Part shown: positions 1 to 5,328 of the stretch, in pieces | Layout: each line of letters starts with the position of its first letter | Position numbering within the stretch: position 1 is the first letter of the stretch | Notes under the pieces: generated by a model | Databases searched by the model: none | What the model was told of the DNA's origin: nothing | Seen by the model: the letters and a program-made list of their open reading frames with translations, nothing else | Assembly (NCBI GenBank): GCA_026014515.1 | Contig: JAOZIG010000044.1 | Coordinates: forward strand, 1 to 7,482 | From: Candidatus Bathyarchaeota archaeon | Lineage (GTDB): Archaea; Thermoproteota; Bathyarchaeia; TCS64 | Reading direction: 5' to 3' | Length of the DNA: 7,482 nt | Translations under genes and position numbers: made by a program

Positions 1-1
1 G

Positions 2-421
2 GTTGATGTCTTTGTAGCTAGTATCGGCGTTGGTGGTACCTTGTATGGTTTTGCCAAGGCGATGCGTGAGGTCTACCCTGATATCACTATCATCGGATTG
101 GAGCCGGGCTCAGCAAACTACCCCATTAGTGAGGGTTATACTCGTGTTCCGGGTACCGCTGATGAGGTCTGTGGTGGTATTATCGAGGAGATGATGAACA
201 GTGGAATCGTTGACAAGGTGGTCAAGGTCAGTAATGATGACGCTATCGCCATGTCTGATAGGCTCGTCAAGGAGGAAGGCTTGTTCTGTGGTATCAGCTC
301 TGGAGCGAATGCTTATTGGGCGTGTAAGGTGGCTAAGGAGCTTGGTCCCGGTAAGAACGTGGCTACAGTGTTGCCTGATCACAGGGACAGGTATCTCAGC
401 GAGAAGAAGTATACTACTTAG
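2..421 (+). CDS. Cysteine synthase-like PLP-dependent enzyme, C-terminal part (5' end outside window)
   Basis: The reading frame is open from the left edge and gives 139 residues, roughly the last 40-45% of a fold-type II PLP enzyme of the cysteine synthase / cystathionine beta-synthase family. These enzymes make cysteine from an activated serine and sulfide in the cytoplasm. Visible family marks are the PLP-phosphate loop GVGGT (residues 9-13 of the fragment; usually GTGGT), the strand ending in EP (about residues 33-34), the GISSG segment (about 97-101) that contacts the cofactor, and a C-terminal LPDHRDRYLS (about 124-133), which resembles LPDSGERYLS of CysK. The PLP lysine lies upstream of the window and cannot be checked. 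The stretch between EP and GISSG is unlike CysK (RVPGTADEV replaces the usual HKIQGIG-type loop), so the exact substrate is uncertain. Its TAG stop overlaps the stop of the convergent winged-helix gene. Confidence 0.85.
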   Translation, partial: VDVFVASIGVGGTLYGFAKAMREVYPDITIIGLEPGSANYPISEGYTRVPGTADEVCGGIIEEMMNSGIVDKVVKVSNDDAIAMSDRLVKEEGLFCGISSGANAYWACKVAKELGPGKNVATVLPDHRDRYLSEKKYTT

Positions 422-735
422 CGGTTCATGAACTGGTGGTCGTCTGTGACCATCTTCTCAATCATATAAGGGTCGATGTTGATCCTGAACCTGCTTATTC
501 TTACTTTTTTGATGGCTTTTCCTGTTTCTTGGTCTACGTCGCTGAATACCCTGACGATTCCCGCTTGTTCCATGTCGTTGATGCGTTTCTGGACCGTGGT
601 GTAGGGGATCATGGTCTCGTTTGCTATCTGTTTCATGTATTTTGAGCCATTCTTGATGTTGGCGATTATCTCCCATGTGTGACGCATGCCCAGTACCTTG
701 AGTTGTGATTGAACTTGGGTTGCCTCAGCCTGCAT
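418..735 (-). CDS. Winged helix-turn-helix DNA-binding protein (MarR/ArsR-like)
   Basis: A 105-residue protein with a single winged-helix domain. Residues 17-28 (starting MRHTWEIIANI) form the first helix, 33-41 (KYMKQIANE) the second, and 44-60 (containing PYTTVQKRINDMEQAG) the recognition helix. Residues 61-84 form the beta wing, with a polar turn DQETGK. This topology is typical of archaeal transcription regulators of the MarR/ArsR type. There are no membrane segments and no Cys for metal sensing, so a redox or metal-sensing ArsR role is not supported. The first 16 residues precede the domain; Met17 could be an alternative start, but the ATG at 735 has GAGG eight bases upstream and sits only three bases after the zinc-ribbon stop, which favours it. 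It probably shares a transcript with the zinc-ribbon gene. The target is unknown. Confidence 0.82.
   Translation of the reverse strand: MQAEATQVQSQLKVLGMRHTWEIIANIKNGSKYMKQIANETMIPYTTVQKRINDMEQAGIVRVFSDVDQETGKAIKKVRISRFRINIDPYMIEKMVTDDHQFMNR
505..510 (+). terminator. Oligo-T tract, possible terminator of the cysteine synthase-like gene
   Basis: A run of six T within a T-rich stretch (about 494-530) lies about 84 nt after the cysteine synthase-like stop codon. Archaeal termination often needs only a U-rich transcript. Because the neighbouring gene is convergent and touching, any terminator for this transcript must lie inside the winged-helix gene, as this tract does. The T run also encodes a lysine codon pair on the other strand, so it may be incidental. 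Confidence 0.22.
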
Positions 736-738
736 CTT

Positions 739-900
739 CTATTCCTCTGCTGGTGGTTTGTATAGGATTGGAGCGCCGCAATATAGACATCCCATGGTTT
801 TGGGTACGATATGGTTACAGCTCTTGCATCTTGTAAGTGCTTCATGTAGCTCTTCAGTCGCTGGGGCTGGCTCAGTTATGAGCATGTACTCTTGTGCCAT
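739..900 (-). CDS. Small zinc-ribbon protein (53 aa)
   Basis: A 53-residue reading frame from ATG at 900-898 to TAG at 741-739. Its second half carries two CxxC knuckles, CKSC (Cys25, Cys28) and CLYC (Cys38, Cys41). They are nine residues apart and followed by GAPILY, the usual pattern of an archaeal zinc ribbon (C-x2-C-x9-C-x2-C-G). The first 24 residues are acidic, with no membrane segment. The frame stays open upstream as far as the kinase gene but has no ATG or GTG there; a TTG at 909 is the only alternative start. The gene ends three bases before the winged-helix start codon, so the two are very likely co-translated and may work together, for example as a DNA-binding protein and a zinc-ribbon partner. 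The function is otherwise unknown. Its size means automated callers may miss it. Confidence 0.78.
   Translation of the reverse strand: MAQEYMLITEPAPATEELHEALTRCKSCNHIVPKTMGCLYCGAPILYKPPAEE
744..747 (-). promoter_or_regulatory. Ribosome binding site for the winged-helix gene
   Basis: The minus strand reads GAGG eight bases before the ATG at 735-733. It lies inside the last codons of the zinc-ribbon gene, as expected for an internal gene of an operon. It supports the 735 start over the internal Met17. Confidence 0.55.
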
Positions 901-929
901 CTTTATCAAGTGCTTTTTCTTGAAATCGG

Positions 930-937
930 TTTTAAGG
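930..937 (-). promoter_or_regulatory. Possible TATA box for the zinc-ribbon/winged-helix pair
   Basis: The minus strand reads CCTTAAAA about 33 nt before the zinc-ribbon ATG, which has no Shine-Dalgarno. This is a loose match to an archaeal TATA box and would place initiation within a few bases of the start codon. The 77-nt gap after the kinase also has no T-run, so read-through from the kinase is equally possible. Confidence 0.25.
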
Positions 938-977
938 TAGACGCAGTGACGCGTAGCATGGAGATGAGTGAAACTGG

Positions 978-3293
978 TTACATTGGGATTGTGAAGGAGA
1001 AACTGGAGCCCTTCCCATGACCATCTGATTCAGCCCATATCTCGCCACCGTGAAGATTCACGATACCCTTGCATATGCTAAGCCCGAGTCCAGTACCCCG
1101 TTGGACTCTTGCCTTTATGTCTGGGAATGGCTTGAATAACTTGGATATATCTTGAGGGGTTAATCCTTCTCCTTGGTCCCTGATAGTAATCAGGTGCATG
1201 TCATCCTCTTTCTCTACTGTTATTGTGATCGTGGTGTTTTTTGGTGAGTAATGTGACGCGTTGTTTACTAGGTTGATTAACACCTGAACTATTCTCATCT
1301 CGTCGCAGATGATTGATGTCTCAGTGGTTTGGATGTTGACCTCAAGCGTCTGTTTTTTATCAGTTATCAGGGGGGTCATTTCCTGTTGTATGCCATCCAT
1401 CAAGTCCCTGATATTGACCCATGTCTTATTGATCACCATTCTCCCAGACTCGATCCGTTGAACATCCAGCAGGTCGTTACTCAAGTGTTCGAGGCGCTCA
1501 ACATTTCGTTGAATAGCCTCAAGATATTTCATGAGTTCAGGGTCATCATGTTCTAATGTGATTAACTCAATGAGCTCAGAATATCCTTTGATGGATGTTA
1601 TCGGGGTACGTATCTCGTGTGTGGCGGTGTTCATGAAGTTCGTCTTCATTCTATCTATCTCAACGAGTTGCTCGGAGAGTATTTTTTGTTCAAAAAGCTC
1701 CTGATTGAGCTGGGCTTTTGCCTCTTGTTCTCTTTTTATCTCTGATAGGTCTGAGGCGATCAAGCCTAAGCCGTTACCTACCTTGAATGCATGCATTCTG
1801 AGATACTCTATACCCGTGGGGTGGTCGAATACATCTATGGTTAATGATTGACCTGTCTCCAGTACATGGAGGTATTGGCGGTGCCTTTCAGAATCCTTAA
1901 GGCTTGGTTGTATATCGAAAAGGCTCTTACCAATCACTTCTTCTTGGGATAATCCGAACCTTTTAGCGCCTTCAAGGTTCATGTCCAGAATATTGAAATC
2001 CCTGTCCAGTAACACGAATGACTCCACAGCTGCATCACTGAAACGCCTGTATCGTTCAAGAAGTGCTCGCTGTACTTCTACAGATTGGAGTCTCTGTAAT
2101 ACCGAGGATACCTGCTCCGCGTAGACCTCAACGAGTTTCTGGTCAATTTCATTAAATGCATCTACTTTCTCGTTTTCTACGTTGATGACAGCGACGACTT
2201 TTTCATTGATCTTGATTGGAACCGTTAGCTCTGAACGCGTCACCATCTGCCCAAGTCCAGGCAAGAAGACGGGATCCCCTTTTACATCTGATAATAACTG
2301 GGTTTCCCCTGTATTCACGGCTCTTACTGTTACACCGGGGCCATTGAGGCTGAGCTTGAACTCTTGGTCTGTCGCTATTCCCCAAATATACTTGTGATTA
2401 AGAGTATCATCCTCAACGATCCCCATGCTTCCCCTATCAAAACCGATGGTCTGGGTAAGAGTCTCCTGTGTTATCTCAGCTACCTCGTCCAGTGTTACTG
2501 CCTTACTGAGTTTTGCTGAGTGTCTTAGCAGGGCTTCTAGTTTGGTTAGGTAGTTGATCTGCTCGGTGGCGTCGCGGAAGGCAATAATAAAGAATTTCTC
2601 ATTTATTGTTTTGTCTTCATACAGTGTACCGTTTAGTGAGACATATTTTGTTTCTCCGTTTTTTGTCTTGAACTCGACCCTGTAATCAGCCACATATCTT
2701 TTGATCATCTCTTTGACGATTTTCTCTCTTTCCTTTGGATTAGCATATAATTGAATTATATTTGTTCCAACGAGTTCCTCAGGTTCATATCCTAGAATAT
2801 GTGCCCCCACTTGGTTCAGGGATATTATCTTGCCATCGATTTGGGTCTCGATCCAGCCCTCTAATGTCGCATCCCTTAGAATATTGTGTTTTTCTTCACT
2901 GTTTTTCAGTTTTTCACCGAGCAGTTTTTGTTCTGTTATCTCCTCGGTGATTATCAAAACACCGGTTATTGATCCGTTTTCCCGTAGAAGATTGGCTCTT
3001 CCTCGCCCCCATCCCTGTTTCCCAGTTCTGGAAGTATACTGTGTCTCAAAAGTCTTGACGGGTTTACCCATGATCGCATCCGCGAAGAGTGGGACAAGTT
3101 TTGTGATCTCCCTTGGTGTGAGGAATCCAAGTGTAGTAAAGTGTTTTCCAATTATCTCTTCTGGGTTGAATTCTGTGAAGTTTGAGATAGCCTGATTGAC
3201 GTATGTTACGAATCCCAGTCGGTTCACCACTATTACAGACATGGGGATTGATTCCACGATTTTTACGTAGAATCCGTCATTCTGGCCTGACAT
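978..3293 (-). CDS. Soluble PAS-PAS-GAF-PAS sensor histidine kinase
   Basis: A complete 771-residue hybrid-free histidine kinase. Domains in order are PAS at about 8-120, PAS at about 132-248, GAF at about 255-402, PAS at about 415-522, a coiled linker at about 520-550, HisKA at about 545-615 and HATPase_c at about 655-771. The phosphoacceptor is His559 in the H-box THEIRTPI. The N-box holds Asn674 and Asn678 (NLVNNA), the G1 box is DQGEG (Asp706, Gly708, Gly710), the F-box is LFKPF (719-723), and the G2 box is GTGLGLSI (733-740). No hydrophobic segment is long enough to cross a membrane, so it should sense a cytoplasmic signal (small ligand, redox or nucleotide). PAS ligand-binding residues cannot be assigned by eye. 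There is no receiver domain and no response regulator nearby, so its partner is unknown. The start ATG at 3293 follows a TATA-like element at about -29 and lacks a Shine-Dalgarno, consistent with a leaderless or near-leaderless mRNA. Confidence 0.97.
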   Translation of the reverse strand: MSGQNDGFYVKIVESIPMSVIVVNRLGFVTYVNQAISNFTEFNPEEIIGKHFTTLGFLTPREITKLVPLFADAIMGKPVKTFETQYTSRTGKQGWGRGRANLLRENGSITGVLIITEEITEQKLLGEKLKNSEEKHNILRDATLEGWIETQIDGKIISLNQVGAHILGYEPEELVGTNIIQLYANPKEREKIVKEMIKRYVADYRVEFKTKNGETKYVSLNGTLYEDKTINEKFFIIAFRDATEQINYLTKLEALLRHSAKLSKAVTLDEVAEITQETLTQTIGFDRGSMGIVEDDTLNHKYIWGIATDQEFKLSLNGPGVTVRAVNTGETQLLSDVKGDPVFLPGLGQMVTRSELTVPIKINEKVVAVINVENEKVDAFNEIDQKLVEVYAEQVSSVLQRLQSVEVQRALLERYRRFSDAAVESFVLLDRDFNILDMNLEGAKRFGLSQEEVIGKSLFDIQPSLKDSERHRQYLHVLETGQSLTIDVFDHPTGIEYLRMHAFKVGNGLGLIASDLSEIKREQEAKAQLNQELFEQKILSEQLVEIDRMKTNFMNTATHEIRTPITSIKGYSELIELITLEHDDPELMKYLEAIQRNVERLEHLSNDLLDVQRIESGRMVINKTWVNIRDLMDGIQQEMTPLITDKKQTLEVNIQTTETSIICDEMRIVQVLINLVNNASHYSPKNTTITITVEKEDDMHLITIRDQGEGLTPQDISKLFKPFPDIKARVQRGTGLGLSICKGIVNLHGGEIWAESDGHGKGSSFSFTIPM

Positions 3294-3317
3294 TTCTACT
3301 TGCGCACTTTATGCGTC

Positions 3318-3326
3318 ATATATTAA
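3318..3326 (-). promoter_or_regulatory. TATA box of the histidine kinase
   Basis: The minus strand reads TTAATATAT, centred about 29 nt before the kinase ATG, with a purine-rich AAGGG just upstream that could act as a BRE. The spacing puts transcription initiation almost at the start codon, in keeping with the absence of a Shine-Dalgarno. Confidence 0.5.
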
Positions 3327-3388
3327 CCCTTATTTTTCTATCCGAGTATATCTATCGCTTATCTCTGAACTTTTTCATCTTTGGGAGG

Positions 3389-3396
3389 TTTTTTAT
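3389..3396 (+). promoter_or_regulatory. TATA box of the formyltransferase gene
   Basis: TTTTTTAT preceded by the purine-rich GGGAGG (BRE-like). Its centre is about 27 nt before the ATG at 3420, the spacing expected for a leaderless archaeal transcript. This is part of the reason for choosing 3420 rather than 3462 as the start. Confidence 0.45.
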
Positions 3397-3419
3397 CCCC
3401 TCTCTGAAGTTGCTTACAC

Positions 3420-4223
3420 ATGACGGTATCCCCGATTTACCCTTACAGCGCTAAGAGAAAGATGCATGTAGCCTTGTTTGTTTCAGGCTCAGGCACCAAC
3501 GGGTTACAAATACTAGAGCGAAGCAAGCAATCTGACTCTAACTACGAAGTTACATTGATCTTCTCAGATGTAAAGGATGAACGCACCAAAAAGAGCGGCG
3601 ATAAGATGTGCCGCGCCAAGGATATAGCAGAGGAGTGGGGTGTAGGCTATGAGTTCGTTGATATCAGAGATTTTTACGCTGAACATGGCCTCAAACGTAC
3701 TGATCTGAGTATCAGACCAGATTTTGACCGGCTTGTATTGGAGAAGCTAGAGGATTATGATATTGATTTGATCGCCAACGCAGGGTACATGAGTATAATG
3801 ACATCTGTTTTGCTCAATCGATACGCTGGTAAGGTGGTCAATGTTCACCCCGCTGATCTAACCGTGATGGATGGCGAGAAACGGAAATACGTGGGTATTC
3901 ATGTGGTTGAGGAGGCTATCTTGGCTGGTGACAAGGAGATCAGGTCAACCACTCATATTGTTAGGGAAGAGGTTGACCATGGTGAGATTCTGGTTCTATC
4001 TAAGCCTGTTAAGATTATGCTTGAGTATAGTCTCGTTGAGCTTGAAGAGGATAAATCGCTGAGAAAGGAAGTAGTCTCTGGTTATCAGGACAAGCTCAAG
4101 GAGGGCGGTGACTGGGTTATCTACCCTCTAACGATACAGATGATCAGTATGGGACGGTTTGCGTTAGGTCCAGATGGGGTCTATCTTGACGGCGAGCCTG
4201 CTCCATATGGTTTTCAGTTGTAG
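3420..4223 (+). CDS. PurN-like formyltransferase family protein
   Basis: A 267-residue protein of the formyltransferase fold used by phosphoribosylglycinamide formyltransferase (PurN) and the N-terminal part of Met-tRNA formyltransferase, which move a one-carbon unit from 10-formyl-tetrahydrofolate. The Rossmann start is MHVALFVSGSGTN (15-27). The catalytic trio is recognisable: Asn141 and His143 in VVNVHP (139-144) and Asp186 in EEVDHGEI (183-190), after the STTHIV strand (176-181). It is longer than a typical PurN of about 190-210 residues. There is an insertion around 82-103, KYVGIHVVEEAI (157-168) replaces the usual FPG...A segment, and a C-terminal extension follows residue 196. The acceptor substrate is therefore uncertain; glycinamide ribonucleotide is possible but not shown. 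ATG 3420 is chosen because a TATA box lies 27 nt upstream; ATG 3462 (residue 15) is the alternative and fits the minimal domain. It is the first gene of the rightward cluster. Confidence 0.9.
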   Translation: MTVSPIYPYSAKRKMHVALFVSGSGTNGLQILERSKQSDSNYEVTLIFSDVKDERTKKSGDKMCRAKDIAEEWGVGYEFVDIRDFYAEHGLKRTDLSIRPDFDRLVLEKLEDYDIDLIANAGYMSIMTSVLLNRYAGKVVNVHPADLTVMDGEKRKYVGIHVVEEAILAGDKEIRSTTHIVREEVDHGEILVLSKPVKIMLEYSLVELEEDKSLRKEVVSGYQDKLKEGGDWVIYPLTIQMISMGRFALGPDGVYLDGEPAPYGFQL

Positions 4224-4262
4224 CTCTTTCACATATCTCCCCACTGTATCGGGCTTGGTTCA

Positions 4263-4270
4263 CTTTAAGT
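4263..4270 (+). promoter_or_regulatory. Possible TATA box of the RadA-like/PolB operon
   Basis: CTTTAAGT lies in the 73-nt gap after the formyltransferase, centred about 30 nt before the ATG at 4297. No Shine-Dalgarno precedes that ATG, so a near-leaderless transcript is plausible. The element is only 15 nt from the upstream GTG at 4282, too close for a leaderless start there. Confidence 0.35.
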
Positions 4271-4296
4271 AACAAACAAGTGTGTCCATTGTTGCG

Positions 4297-5328
4297 ATGA
4301 CCACCCGTAGACCACTCGACCCACCAGCTTTCACGAGTGCTCTCCAAGTCTATGCTGACCGTGCAGAGGTTTCTAGACTGTCTACAGGGAGTCATCGCCT
4401 TGATCAACTGATTGGAGGCATCGAAGCCACCAGATTCTACCTGTTTTATGGCGGTGACGGCGAGAAGACCAGTGACAGGCTCATCTACAGGTTGATGGTG
4501 GAGACCATCAAATCCGGCGGCGACGTAGTGTATATGTTATGCGGGAACTATCGCCGGGATAGGACTAGTCTGGACTCTGAGATGTTGCTGGACTTGATTG
4601 AGGCAGAGGGTTTGGAGCCAGAGGAAGCGTTGAGTCATATGCACATCATCGGTGTCTTTAGTGAGGCGCAGCTCATGAACGCACCCAGCCTCGTGGAACA
4701 GGTCATGATCGACAATGATGTCAGATTGTTAGCAGTTCAACAGATAAGCAAACTCTTCTACAGTGAAACAGCCATCGGGTTTGAGGACCGCACAGAGTTC
4801 ACAGGCGTAATCTCCCGCCTCAAGGAACTATGCACAGTACATGAAGCCGGATTGGCTGCCTCCTGTATGGCTAAGAAGCGGCGTAGCCTTCACCCTGAGC
4901 CCATGGGAGGTAGTTATCTAAGGCATCTTGTGAATGTGATGGTGTATCTAAGGGAGATCAACAGTGGAGAGGTCTCGGCTCAGTTAATGAAGCATTTTGA
5001 GAAAAGACGCACCGGTAGGCGCGTCAGTCTTGGGGGCGAGGAGGAATATGTTTTGGGAAGAATCACGAAAGACTCGATGAGAGGAAGACTACAGGAGCAG
5101 ATGAGGCACCTGAAATCTGGTTACAGGGACGCCCTCAAGGATAACACCATGCAGACGGCTTTTGATACTGTCTGGGGTGACTGGAATAATGAGCAAGGCG
5201 CTATGATCTATGCTCAGGTGGTCTCTGCTCTGGACTTGTTGAACCTTACTGGTGTCTTGGCGAATCGCCGGGAGATTGAAAAGCTCAGAGAGCGTCTTGA
5301 GGCGTTGGAGAACCGGGATGAGGGTTAG
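4297..5328 (+). CDS. Inactivated RadA/Rad51-family paralog, likely PolB partner
   Basis: A 343-residue protein with the RadA/RecA core but without its ATPase motifs. Residues 27-50 (RLSTGSHRLDQLIGGIEATRFYLF) follow the RadA signature RxSTGxxxLDxLLGGGIE. Walker A is expected next, but YGGDGEKTS (51-59) replaces GxxGxGKT, with Glu56 at the last Gly. Walker B reads RLLAVQQIS (143-151), with Gln148 in place of the magnesium-binding Asp. The loop PMGGSYLRHLVNVMVYLRE (202-220) matches RadA's PAGGxxLxHxxxxRxYLRK. ATP hydrolysis is therefore unlikely. Residues from about 250 onward form a charged, helical extension not found in RadA, ending in a probable coiled coil (about 322-340, rich in E/R/L). 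There is no N-terminal helix-hairpin-helix domain. Its last codons overlap the polymerase start, which points to a joint role in repair or replication. ATG 4297 is preferred; GTG 4282 would add five residues. Confidence 0.9.
   Translation: MTTRRPLDPPAFTSALQVYADRAEVSRLSTGSHRLDQLIGGIEATRFYLFYGGDGEKTSDRLIYRLMVETIKSGGDVVYMLCGNYRRDRTSLDSEMLLDLIEAEGLEPEEALSHMHIIGVFSEAQLMNAPSLVEQVMIDNDVRLLAVQQISKLFYSETAIGFEDRTEFTGVISRLKELCTVHEAGLAASCMAKKRRSLHPEPMGGSYLRHLVNVMVYLREINSGEVSAQLMKHFEKRRTGRRVSLGGEEEYVLGRITKDSMRGRLQEQMRHLKSGYRDALKDNTMQTAFDTVWGDWNNEQGAMIYAQVVSALDLLNLTGVLANRREIEKLRERLEALENRDEG
5307..5310 (+). promoter_or_regulatory. Ribosome binding site deciding the polymerase start
   Basis: GGAG lies seven bases before the ATG at 5318, inside the 3' end of the RadA-like gene. 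It supports 5318, where the protein begins MRVRGWLLDV as archaeal family-B polymerases do, over the longer open frame that reaches back to 5252. Confidence 0.6.

Larger units (their letters stand above)
3294..3419. other. Divergent intergenic promoter region
   Basis: This 126-nt spacer separates the leftward kinase from the rightward formyltransferase gene. It contains one TATA-like element for each direction, about 70 nt apart, and is otherwise T-rich on the plus strand. A short GGGA...TCCC inverted pair (3383-3386 and 3396-3399) brackets the rightward TATA element and could be a regulator site, though four base pairs may well be chance. No ORF or RNA gene is recognisable. Confidence 0.6.

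Noticed and set aside
758..940. 60-codon plus-strand frame
   Set aside because: It is the complement of the zinc-ribbon gene, whose paired CxxC motifs and operon spacing are far more convincing.
909..959. Short minus-strand ATG frame (17 codons) between the kinase and zinc-ribbon genes
   Set aside because: It has no Shine-Dalgarno and no similarity to anything I recognise. A small upstream peptide cannot be excluded but is not supported.
2830..3195. 121-codon open frame on the plus strand opposite the kinase
   Set aside because: It is antisense to the first PAS domain of a well-supported kinase, is rich in Ser/Phe/Pro in the way antisense frames are, and has no recognisable motif.
4282..4296. 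GTG start five codons before the chosen start of the RadA-like gene
   Set aside because: The likely TATA box is only about 15 nt upstream, which is too close; ATG 4297 fits the spacing better. It remains possible if transcription begins further upstream.
5252..5317. Upstream extension of the polymerase frame, adding 22 residues
   Set aside because: It lies wholly inside the RadA-like gene, reads as unrelated sequence, and the ATG at 5318 has a Shine-Dalgarno and the expected family N-terminus.
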